DNA from: Polyangia bacterium
Lineage (GTDB): Bacteria; Myxococcota_A; Polyangia; Polyangiales; Polyangiaceae
Assembly: GCA_030433055.1 (NCBI GenBank)
Contig: JAUILJ010000480.1
Location: 1 to 6,501, forward strand
Length of the DNA: 6,501 nt
Reading direction: 5' to 3'
Both the position numbers and the translations under genes were made by a program. A model generated the notes under the pieces. That model had not been told where the DNA came from. It worked only from the letters and a program-made list of their open reading frames with translations, and searched no databases. Shown one piece after another: positions 1 through 5,218 of this stretch; position 1 is the first letter of the stretch, and every line of letters begins with the position of its first letter.

Positions 1-1
1 G

Positions 2-211
2 CTGGGCAAGGGCCATGGCGGCGACGGTGAGAGCGGCGACCCGGGGATCGTCTGGGGGGCGCTGATCGGCTTGGCCGCCGGGGCCATCGTGGACGCCGCG
101 TGGCTCGGGTGGAAGGACGAGCGCGTCCCGGTAGGAGCACAGGCCCAGGGCACGCCGCTGGTAGCGCTCTCCTCGCACGCCGCCGTCGCTGGCTGGCAGG
201 GTCGGTTCTGA
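2..211 (+). CDS. C-terminal part of a small membrane-associated protein (5' end outside window)
   Basis: An open frame enters from the left edge and ends at TGA 209-211, giving 69 visible residues. A Gly/Asp-rich stretch (residues 1-15) is followed by one clear hydrophobic segment of about 22 residues (16-37, beginning IVWGALIGLAAG). Then come a charged KDER turn and a tail that ends in GRF. A hydrophobic helix followed by a tail with a terminal aromatic residue resembles short uncharacterised envelope proteins of myxobacteria, some of which are the ends of larger outer-membrane proteins. The upstream domain is missing, so no function can be given. The next gene starts three bases after this stop, which suggests one transcript and possible translational coupling. 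The frame is open without an internal start requirement, and its codon third positions are G/C-rich, which supports real coding. Confidence 0.6.
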   Translation: MGKGHGGDGESGDPGIVWGALIGLAAGAIVDAAWLGWKDERVPVGAQAQGTPLVALSSHAAVAGWQGRF

Positions 212-214
212 CGG

Positions 215-829
215 ATGCACGTAACCGCGCGGCAATCGATGATGTGCCTGGGAGTGGCCGTGCTCGGTGCACCTCACCCCCGTCCCCGATCCGCTCGACC
301 CGATCCAGCGCCGGTGGTGGAGTCGCGATCGGCGTCCGCCGCTGGAGCCGAGTCGGCCGTCGTTCCTCCAGGTTGGCGCGCTGAGCTGGCCATCTCGGCG
401 GAGTGGTTACCCACCAGGAGCGACGACGAACGTGGGGGTGAGCTGCGCCACGGCCACGGGTTTCGTATGGGCGCCGGGTACGGGCGCATGTCCTTCGGCG
501 CCGAGTACTCACTCTACCGCGCGGGGCGCGACGGCTTTACCCGCGAGTTCGACATGTACTTCCCGTGGTTCGGCGTGAACTTCGACGTGGGAGGCTCCCT
601 GCGCGCGGGCCTCGAAGCGGCGCTGGGCTTCGGTTCAGGCGATCGGCTCAACACTACGGAGCACCCCGTCCTGCTGCGCGGGCGCGGGAGCATGCTCTTC
701 ATCCAGAGGGCCTTCGGTGTAGGCCCGTTCGTGGGCTACGCCCACAACTTCGGCGCAGGCGTCCAGGGCGAGGATCCGATTCCGTTCGGATTCGAGCTTG
801 GAGGAAGCCTGAGCATCTGGGTGCGTTGA
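215..829 (+). CDS. Probable outer-membrane beta-barrel protein, uncharacterised
   Basis: The gene encodes 204 residues. After a short N-terminus there is a small hydrophobic core (MMCLGVAVLGAP, residues 9-20) that could be a weak signal peptide. An Ala/Pro/Arg-rich spacer runs to about residue 52. The remainder reads as alternating hydrophobic/polar strands separated by glycines: FRMGAGYGRMSFGAEYSLY (83-101), FDMYFPWFGVNFDVGGSLRAGLEAALGFG (112-140), SMLFIQRAFGVGPFVGYAHNFGAG (159-182) and FGFELGGSLSIWV (191-203). That pattern is typical of small outer-membrane barrels, but no family motif was recognised. The protein ends in Arg, not the terminal Phe preferred by many BamA substrates. The start at 215 sits three bases after the previous stop. 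ATG codons at 239 and 242 would also keep the signal core and are possible alternatives. Function is unknown. Confidence 0.65.
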   Translation: MHVTARQSMMCLGVAVLGAPHPRPRSARPDPAPVVESRSASAAGAESAVVPPGWRAELAISAEWLPTRSDDERGGELRHGHGFRMGAGYGRMSFGAEYSLYRAGRDGFTREFDMYFPWFGVNFDVGGSLRAGLEAALGFGSGDRLNTTEHPVLLRGRGSMLFIQRAFGVGPFVGYAHNFGAGVQGEDPIPFGFELGGSLSIWVR

Positions 830-858
830 GCGAAGTACCCGATCGAAAAGTCGCTTGC

Positions 859-886
859 TTGTTCCACGAGCTTCTGGTTCCATACT
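859..886 (+). promoter_or_regulatory. Candidate promoter of the arsR-SRPBCC operon
   Basis: A TTGTTC box (859-864) and a CATACT box (881-886) are separated by 16 bp and resemble sigma70-type -35 and -10 elements, each only a partial match. With the usual 6-8 base distance, transcription would begin at about 893-894, which is the A of the ATG of the regulator gene. No Shine-Dalgarno-like sequence precedes that ATG, which fits a leaderless message. The palindromic operator covers the -10 box and the start site, so a bound repressor would block polymerase. The promoter is inferred from sequence only. Confidence 0.4.
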
Positions 887-905
887 GAACCTGATGGTTC
901 AGTAT
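882..905. promoter_or_regulatory. Palindromic operator across the start codon of the ArsR-type gene
   Basis: The left arm ATACTGAACC (882-891) and the right arm GGTTCAGTAT (896-905) are exact reverse complements, separated by TGAT (892-895). The ATG at 894-896 begins in the spacer, so the right arm encodes residues 1-4 of the regulator (MVQY). A dyad of this size over a promoter and upstream of an ArsR-type gene is what is expected for the binding site of a homodimeric winged-helix repressor that controls its own operon. A third half-site, GGTTC at 876-880, lies exactly 20 bp upstream of the GGTTC at 896-900. Confidence 0.75.
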
Positions 906-1259
906 ACGAATGCCCAGCTCGATGTTTCGTTCGCAGCGCTGGCCGACGTCACCCGCCGCGGCGTGCTGGAGCGGCTGGGGCGCGGGGACGCCTCGATCAC
1001 CGACCTCGCCGAGACCTTCGACATGACCCTGACCGGTATGAAGAAGCACGTGGGGGTGCTCGAGCAGGCTGGGCTGGTCACCACGGAGAAGGTCGGCCGG
1101 GTACGCACCTGCCGCATCGGCGCCCGCCGGCTGGAAGAAGTGACGGCGTGGATCGAGAGATATCACCAGCTGTGGGACGCGCGGTTCTGCGAGCTGGACA
1201 AGGTCGTCGAAGAGCTGAAACGCAAGGAGAAGCTGCATGGACGCAAGAAAGCCAAGTGA
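894..1259 (+). CDS. ArsR/SmtB-family winged-helix transcriptional repressor
   Basis: The protein has 121 residues from ATG 894. It matches the ArsR subfamily that is usually paired with SRPBCC proteins: LDVSFAALADVTRRGVLERL (9-28) is the first helical part, DASITDLAETFDMTLTGMKKHVGVLEQAGLV (32-62) the helix-turn-helix with its recognition helix, and TTEKVGRVRTCRI (63-75) the beta wing. A charged C-terminal helix (about 79-110) would serve dimerisation. There is no ELCVCDL-type metal site. The only cysteines are C73 and C99, so arsenic or metal sensing is not supported and the ligand is unknown. An in-frame ATG at 855 would add 13 residues, but it lies upstream of the likely transcription start, and family members typically begin close to this MVQY-type start. 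The gene overlaps the downstream SRPBCC gene by 23 bp, and the palindrome at its start implies autorepression. Confidence 0.9.
   Translation: MVQYTNAQLDVSFAALADVTRRGVLERLGRGDASITDLAETFDMTLTGMKKHVGVLEQAGLVTTEKVGRVRTCRIGARRLEEVTAWIERYHQLWDARFCELDKVVEELKRKEKLHGRKKAK
1224..1229 (+). promoter_or_regulatory. Ribosome binding site for the SRPBCC gene, inside the arsR-type gene
   Basis: AAGGAG lies seven bases before ATG 1237 and within the last codons of the upstream regulator gene. It fixes the start of the second gene and shows that the two proteins are made from one overlapping message. It contrasts with the first gene, which has no such site. Confidence 0.7.
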
Positions 1260-1719
1260 ACCCGCAGGGAAACGCACCACGGTAGAACGCAAGTCGGACC
1301 GCGAGGTGGTCGTGACGCGCACCTTCGACGCGCCGCCGCGCCTGGTGTTCGAGGCTTGGACGAAGCCCGAGCTGTTCAAGCAGTGGTGGGTGCCGAAGTC
1401 GATGGGCATGACGCTTCATGCCTGCGAGATGGACGTGCGCACCGGCGGCACGTACCGGCTCAACTTCGGCGAGGGCCTCGATTTCTACGGCAAGTACCTC
1501 GAGGTGACGCCGCCTTCGCGCATCGTCTGGACCAACGAAGAAGGCGGCGAGAACGCCTCCATCACCAGCGTGACGTTCGAGGAGAAGGACGGCCGGACGC
1601 GGCTGGTGGTGAGCGAGCTCTATCCGTCAAAGGAAGCCCTCGAGGCAGCCGGTGGCGCGGAGGATGCGATGCCAGAGACGTTCGACCAGCTGGATGAGTT
1701 GTTGGCGACGTTGGGGTGA
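1237..1719 (+). CDS. SRPBCC (START/AHSA1-like) domain protein, partner of the ArsR-type regulator
   Basis: The protein has 160 residues. After a basic N-terminal extension (1-22) comes the AHSA1-type SRPBCC signature: VVVTRTFDAPPRLVFEAWTKPELFKQWW (24-51), with the family's conserved D-A-P...V-F-x-A-W-T...W-W pattern. Then come the strands HACEMDVRTGGTYRLNF (61-77), FYGKYLEVTPPSRIVWTN (83-100) and SITSVTFEEKDGRTRLVVSE (108-127), and a C-terminal helix (ETFDQLDELLATL, 147-159). The fold forms a deep hydrophobic pocket for small ligands. Bacterial members are mostly of unknown function, and the name 'activator of Hsp90 ATPase' refers to fold similarity only. It overlaps the repressor gene and has its own Shine-Dalgarno. 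ArsR plus SRPBCC is a widespread operon type, so a reasonable inference is that the SRPBCC protein binds or processes a compound connected with the repressor's signal. It is probably cytoplasmic, since no signal peptide is visible. Confidence 0.9.
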   Translation: MDARKPSEPAGKRTTVERKSDREVVVTRTFDAPPRLVFEAWTKPELFKQWWVPKSMGMTLHACEMDVRTGGTYRLNFGEGLDFYGKYLEVTPPSRIVWTNEEGGENASITSVTFEEKDGRTRLVVSELYPSKEALEAAGGAEDAMPETFDQLDELLATLG

Positions 1720-1745
1720 AGCCGGCTAGCCCGAAATGCGCTCAA

Positions 1746-1772
1746 CGACGCCAGCAAGCTGTGCTGGCGTCG
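1746..1772. terminator. Strong hairpin between convergent genes, probable bidirectional terminator
   Basis: CGACGCCAGCA (1746-1756) and TGCTGGCGTCG (1762-1772) are exact reverse complements and leave a five-base loop. The element lies in the 63-bp gap between the end of the SRPBCC gene and the end of the minus-strand VWA-like lipoprotein gene, where a shared terminator is expected. Neither side has a convincing T tract, so classic intrinsic termination is uncertain. It may instead act as a stabilising 3' end or a Rho-assisted stop. Confidence 0.6.
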
Positions 1773-1782
1773 AGATCCGGAT

Positions 1783-3510
1783 TCAGCGCAGGTTGGGTTT
1801 GAGCGCTTGCTGCAAGAGCTCGTAGCTCGCGCCGAATCCGCGGTCGATGCGCCCGGGGGTCATCCCGTACTGGCACAACGAAGCGATCTCACCCCCGGAA
1901 TCCTTGGCGACGGCGAATTGGCGTAACGTCGGGTAAGCCGGGACTGCCGTCTGGGCGTAGGCGCTGTCGCAGATCGAGGTCTCGTAGGAAGACTCGCAGA
2001 GGCAGCCTTCCGGATCGCAGTCGACGGGTGCCGGTAGCTGATCGATGCAGGCGAACTGGAGCCGGTAGCGGATATTGGGCAGGTCGCCGCCATTGACCGC
2101 GTTCACGTCTGCGGGGGAGAGGCCGTTGATGGAGCTCGTGCCGCTGCGTTGCTCCGGCGACTCCACCATGAAGGGGTCCGTCGGCACTGAATAGGTCGTC
2201 GGATCACCGATCAGCGTGGGCCAGAGCCCAGCGCTCGAGATCTCAGCGTTGGTGCGATAGCGCACCTCACCCCCAACACCCGTTTCCGTGAGGTACTCCG
2301 GCGGAGCCCCACCCAGCACTAGCAGGTGGACTTGATCCGGGGAGCGCTTGCCATCGACGAACAACGGGTTTGGTTGGGGTGTCGGGTCGCTATTCTCCAT
2401 CGCCAGGGTGCGATCGTGAAGCCCCAAGACGTAGCGCTCGAGGGGATACATGAAGTCGATACCCATGCGCCGCTTTTGCTCCCAACAACGCAATGAGGGG
2501 TTGTCATCGAAGGGATCCACTCCCGAGCACTCCGTGCTCTTGTCAGGGCAGCCGCTCTGCTGGGCCATCGCGCAGGCGTAGCAACAAGGGTCGTTGGGGT
2601 CCGTCTGACAGGTCGCGGTGGAGCTGGCCACGAACGCGTTGATGTCCAGGGCGAGCCAGTACTGGCCGCCAGCCTGAACCGAGCAATCGTTCTCGTCGCC
2701 GACGACGACCACCCCGACGGTGCTGCCCGGCCTCAGGAATGCCTTGCGCTGCGCCAGCAGCTGGTCATCTATGCCCTCCTTCGCGACGCAGCTGTTCTGG
2801 GTGTCGTTGGCGTTGCAGGGGGCGGGGACGATGGTATCGTACGGAGCTGGCTCCACGAGGAAACGATACATGGCCTCGAGGGGCATCTCGTATCCGCATC
2901 CCGATTGACCCACGCTGCGAATGGCGCCTTGCAGGCTCGCCTTGAACCCAGCGACGTCGCTGCCTTCACGCAGCTCGAACACGCCGTCGCTGGAGGCGCC
3001 GCTGACTCCACTGCGCACCGTGGGAACCAGATGGGCGTGGTCGTTGCGATCCTCGCAGATGGACGAACCAACGCTGCCCAAGCTGGAGGTGATCATGGCG
3101 ATGTTGAGATCGCTGACCGGAGCGTGCACCCGCTCGCCAGCGGCGCACTCGGCGCTGGGGTCCGCCGGAGTCGAGCGCGACCCATCCGGAGCGACGCAGT
3201 CCGGGTTGGTGAGGCGATCGATCAAATCGCCGACGCTGTCCGCGAGGCGCTGCTGGCTGATGCCTGTCGAGGACGAGTCGTCGATCACCAGCAGCAAGTC
3301 GAGCTGTGAGCTCTGGCCGTTCATCACGCCGCCCGTACCCCCGCCCCCGGTGCCTCCACCCTCGGTGCCGCCTGCGCCTCCGCTGCCGCCCATGGCTCCG
3401 CTGCCGCCCGTGGCTCCACTGCCGCCCCCTCCATCGCCCGTGGAGCCTCCACAAGCGGAAACCAGGAGCAAGACCCCGAACGCAGATAGACCCGTTGTGA
3501 TACGACGCAT
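1783..3510 (-). CDS. Cys-rich VWA-like lipoprotein with Gly-rich tether, uncharacterised
   Basis: The protein has 575 residues from ATG 3510. MRRITTGLSAFGVLLLVSAC is a lipoprotein signal with lipobox VSAC and lipidated C20. Residues 21-65 are a Gly/Ser/Ala/Thr tether. The folded part begins LDLLLVIDDSSST (70-82), a VWA-type strand carrying a MIDAS-like DxSxS (D77, S79, S81). A second conserved-looking strand is VGVVVVGDENDCS (265-277). The segment from CQTDPNDPCCYAC (301-313) to RCWEQKRRMGIDFMYPLERYVLGL (341-364) resembles uncharacterised lipoproteins I associate with myxobacteria. Twenty cysteines besides C20 suggest disulfides in an exported domain, and cation-dependent adhesion or ligand binding is inferred. 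The start at 3510 is preferred over the longer frame from 3600 because it gives a clean lipoprotein signal and has GGAGGG (3521-3526) ten bases upstream. The gene lies 99 bp downstream of the zinc-ribbon membrane protein gene on the same strand. Its exact role is unknown. Confidence 0.85.
   Translation of the reverse strand: MRRITTGLSAFGVLLLVSACGGSTGDGGGGSGATGGSGAMGGSGGAGGTEGGGTGGGGTGGVMNGQSSQLDLLLVIDDSSSTGISQQRLADSVGDLIDRLTNPDCVAPDGSRSTPADPSAECAAGERVHAPVSDLNIAMITSSLGSVGSSICEDRNDHAHLVPTVRSGVSGASSDGVFELREGSDVAGFKASLQGAIRSVGQSGCGYEMPLEAMYRFLVEPAPYDTIVPAPCNANDTQNSCVAKEGIDDQLLAQRKAFLRPGSTVGVVVVGDENDCSVQAGGQYWLALDINAFVASSTATCQTDPNDPCCYACAMAQQSGCPDKSTECSGVDPFDDNPSLRCWEQKRRMGIDFMYPLERYVLGLHDRTLAMENSDPTPQPNPLFVDGKRSPDQVHLLVLGGAPPEYLTETGVGGEVRYRTNAEISSAGLWPTLIGDPTTYSVPTDPFMVESPEQRSGTSSINGLSPADVNAVNGGDLPNIRYRLQFACIDQLPAPVDCDPEGCLCESSYETSICDSAYAQTAVPAYPTLRQFAVAKDSGGEIASLCQYGMTPGRIDRGFGASYELLQQALKPNLR
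3377..3430. repeat. Three tandem 18-bp units encoding the Gly-rich tether
   Basis: Three consecutive 18-base units (3377-3394, 3395-3412, 3413-3430) share the core CTCC(G/A)CTGCCGCCC on the plus strand. On the minus strand they encode repeats of the type GGSGAx in the lipoprotein tether. Because the unit is a multiple of three, gain or loss of copies by slippage would change tether length without breaking the frame. The units differ at several bases, so the array is not freshly expanded. Confidence 0.75.
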
Positions 3511-3520
3511 TCCGACCTTG

Positions 3521-3526
3521 CCCTCC
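3521..3526 (-). promoter_or_regulatory. Ribosome binding site that sets the VWA-like lipoprotein start
   Basis: On the minus strand this reads GGAGGG and lies ten bases before ATG 3510. A weaker AAGG (3516-3519) lies five bases before it. Together with the lipoprotein signal they support 3510 as the start over the in-frame ATGs at 3546 and 3600. Confidence 0.55.
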
Positions 3527-3609
3527 CGCGCGCCCCAGCGACGCATATGACCCACAGTAACTACGTCACGGGCTCGAGGGTCTACCCTGAAGAGCACCAC
3601 CTGGCAGAA

Positions 3610-4731
3610 CTACTTCGCCGGAGGCAGACACAGCTGGTTCGAGGCCTCGATCACGTGCTCCTCACCGGCCGCGTCGTTGGCCACGACGTACGCGCTATCT
3701 CCAATCAGTGGGCTCGAGTAAGCCCGGGTAACGTGCACTTGAGTAGCGGGACCGTCGAACAGATCGTCGATGTTCATCAGGTCCTTTCCAATCAACGCGT
3801 CCACCGTGAACGGCTGGATCCCAGCAGGCAGTGGACGTGCGCTCTCGCCGCTGGGGACGACTCGACGCTCAGAGGCATGGCTCGGGTAGTACCGCGCGGT
3901 ACACGTGCCGTACTTGGTCTTCACGAACACTAGCTGCACGTTGTGGTTCAAGGGACCCTCTGTATGCACGCCGTAGTAGAACGCGATGCCCCATCCGACC
4001 ACCGCCACCAATGGGGCTACGACGCTCAAGATGGGCAACACGAACAAGCCGCCCAAGCCAATCCCCGTCGTGTCGAATGCTTCGCTTCGAACCTCACTCG
4101 CGTAGGCCGCCAAGACCAACTCGCGGCGACTCGTGGCCCGCGCCAACGCCCTAGGCGCAACGAGGTTGTCGGCGTGGCAGTAGCCACAGCGAACGACGGC
4201 CTGAGGGCCCTGCACCGCCAACGGTCCGCCGCAAACGTGACACGTCGCGGGCTCTCCGGGTTGCTGAGGCGGGTTCGCTGCGCAGCTCTGCTCCAACCTG
4301 CGAAGGCGCTTCCGCAACACCCAACCGTAGAATCCTCCGGGGATCAGAAATAGGATCAAGGGCGCGAGCGATGGCACCCCTCCCCACAAGAACGCCGGCC
4401 AAACTGCAGCGGAGCCATAGTCTCGAGCGAGCCCCGGGAGCGCCGCAAGCACTCCCAAGATCGGCAGCACCAAGACGATCACCACCGACAGGAACACCAC
4501 CACGAACAGCCACCCGATCACGCGCGCCCAACGCAGAGCGGACAACTGATAGCCCTTGAGCTGACGACGAACCGGATCGGACTGTTGAAGCACCGCGCGG
4601 GCTTGGATCACCAGCGCCATCACGTCGGCGGACAGCGCGCTGTGAGCCCTGCAATGGACGCAGGTGACGGTGTCACTCGCCAACGAGACAGGAGTTGGAG
4701 AACCACAGTTCGGGCACTGAGCGGCAAGCAC
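3610..4731 (-). CDS. Membrane protein with two zinc ribbons, uncharacterised
   Basis: The protein has 373 residues with a GTG start. Two treble-clef/zinc-ribbon-like sites are visible: CPNC...CVHC (C6, C9, C24, C27) and CHVC...CGYC (C164, C167, C182, C185). Between them are two hydrophobic segments, about 71-100 (WLFVVVFLSVVIVLVLPILG core) and 110-138. A third follows at about 226-253. A basic patch (RKRLRRLEQ, 140-148) lies just before the second ribbon. The C-terminal 115 residues are soluble and unrecognised, with strands such as NVQLVFVKTKYGTCTARYYPS and YVVANDAAGEEHVIEASNQLC. The ribbons are probably cytoplasmic, because metal-thiolate sites are rare outside. An odd number of membrane spans would then place the C-terminal domain outside. 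An upstream in-frame stop (4753-4755) limits the N-terminus. No clear Shine-Dalgarno precedes the GTG. The gene lies upstream of the VWA-like lipoprotein gene on the same strand. No function can be assigned. Confidence 0.8.
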   Translation of the reverse strand: MLAAQCPNCGSPTPVSLASDTVTCVHCRAHSALSADVMALVIQARAVLQQSDPVRRQLKGYQLSALRWARVIGWLFVVVFLSVVIVLVLPILGVLAALPGLARDYGSAAVWPAFLWGGVPSLAPLILFLIPGGFYGWVLRKRLRRLEQSCAANPPQQPGEPATCHVCGGPLAVQGPQAVVRCGYCHADNLVAPRALARATSRRELVLAAYASEVRSEAFDTTGIGLGGLFVLPILSVVAPLVAVVGWGIAFYYGVHTEGPLNHNVQLVFVKTKYGTCTARYYPSHASERRVVPSGESARPLPAGIQPFTVDALIGKDLMNIDDLFDGPATQVHVTRAYSSPLIGDSAYVVANDAAGEEHVIEASNQLCLPPAK

Positions 4732-4815
4732 GCCAGGAGTGTACCGCAGGTCCTAGGGTTCCAGGTCGTCGACGCCGACTCGCTGTGGGCCACCTGCGGA
4801 TAGGCCGGAATTCTT

Positions 4816-4851
4816 GGGGGGAGAGAGCGGCCCGATCCTTCGGCTCCCCTT
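4816..4851. repeat. Imperfect hairpin in the divergent intergenic region
   Basis: GGGGAG (4818-4823) pairs with CTCCCC (4844-4849), extendable outward by two G-T pairs on the plus-strand RNA. An inner CCGA-TCCT-TCGG stem-loop (4832-4843) stacks next to the right arm. An eight-base bulge interrupts the left side. TTT follows the right arm, giving a terminator-like look on the plus strand, but no plus-strand gene ends nearby. It may be chance in GC-rich DNA. Confidence 0.3.
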
Positions 4852-5019
4852 TCAAGCAGGTCGTCCGGCGCGGAGACTCCGTTTGGGTCCACAATCCGCG
4901 CAGGCTCGCGATACCGCGCGGCCCCCAACTTCCTCCGGGATCCGGTCCAGCGTCGCCCGGTGTTCCAGCCAACACCAAGACTTCGGAAGTTGTTCGTCAC
5001 CCTGGCGAGTGTTGCCGGA

Positions 5020-5053
5020 GGTCGCCCACCCGGCCTATGACACGCGGGCGACC
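5020..5053. repeat. Perfect 8-bp inverted repeat upstream of the 5219 lipoprotein gene
   Basis: GGTCGCCC (5020-5027) and GGGCGACC (5046-5053) are exact reverse complements with an 18-base spacer. The centre-to-centre distance of the arms is 26 bp, about two and a half helical turns. It could form an RNA stem or be a protein site, but an 8-bp GC-rich dyad in such DNA is not strong evidence by itself. Confidence 0.3.
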
Positions 5054-5218
5054 GGGCAAAGACATGAGCAGCCGCCCAAGTATCACCGCACGGAAATGGT
5101 GACCGAAGCTCGGGTTGCCCGATCCGTTGAAGAAGACCTTCACGAGAGGAGTCACATAGCCAACAGCTCTGCGTCCCAGCGAGACTCGACTCGCAGGTGA
5201 GCACGCAGAGCCAAAGCG

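Larger units (their letters stand above)
4732..5218. other. Long divergent intergenic region, no supportable gene
   Basis: This 487-bp gap separates two divergent genes and so should hold a promoter for each. Open frames occur on both strands, but they have low-complexity Arg/Pro/Ser-rich translations, lack convincing ribosome sites and show no family motif, so I read none as a gene. No tRNA-like or rRNA-like sequence was seen. Two inverted repeats (4816-4851 and 5020-5053) are listed separately. No convincing -35/-10 pair was found: on the minus strand TACACT (4738-4743) is a possible -10 six bases before the GTG, without a good -35. The region could be regulatory or decayed coding DNA. Confidence 0.5.

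Noticed and set aside
855..893. Upstream in-frame ATG for the ArsR-type regulator
   Set aside because: The extra 13 residues do not resemble the family, and the likely promoter and operator lie downstream of this ATG, so it would not be on the mRNA.
894..1259. Arsenic or metal sensor role for the ArsR-type protein
   Set aside because: The ELCVCDL-type metal-binding motif is absent, and only two distant cysteines (C73, C99) are present.
699..1409. Minus-strand open frame of 236 residues
   Set aside because: It runs antisense through the beta-barrel, ArsR-type and SRPBCC genes, all of which have much better support. Its translation is low-complexity and matches no family.
2921..3550. Long plus-strand open frame (209 residues) with a Pro-rich tail
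   Set aside because: It is antisense to the VWA-like lipoprotein gene. The proline run is just the complement of the Gly-rich tether codons, and the rest shows no motif.
3577..3588. AGGGT-CT-ACCCT mini-hairpin between the two minus-strand genes
   Set aside because: Five base pairs with a two-base centre and no T tract is too weak to call a terminator or attenuator.
3511..3600. Upstream in-frame starts (3600, 3546) for the VWA-like lipoprotein
   Set aside because: They would bury the lipoprotein signal behind 12-30 mostly Arg/Gly residues, while 3510 has GGAGGG at a workable distance.
4620..5204. Minus-strand open frame of 194 residues in the divergent gap, and the plus-strand frame 4695-5102
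   Set aside because: Both overlap the start of the zinc-ribbon gene, have Arg/Pro/Ser-rich translations without motifs and lack ribosome sites. They look like chance frames in GC-rich DNA.
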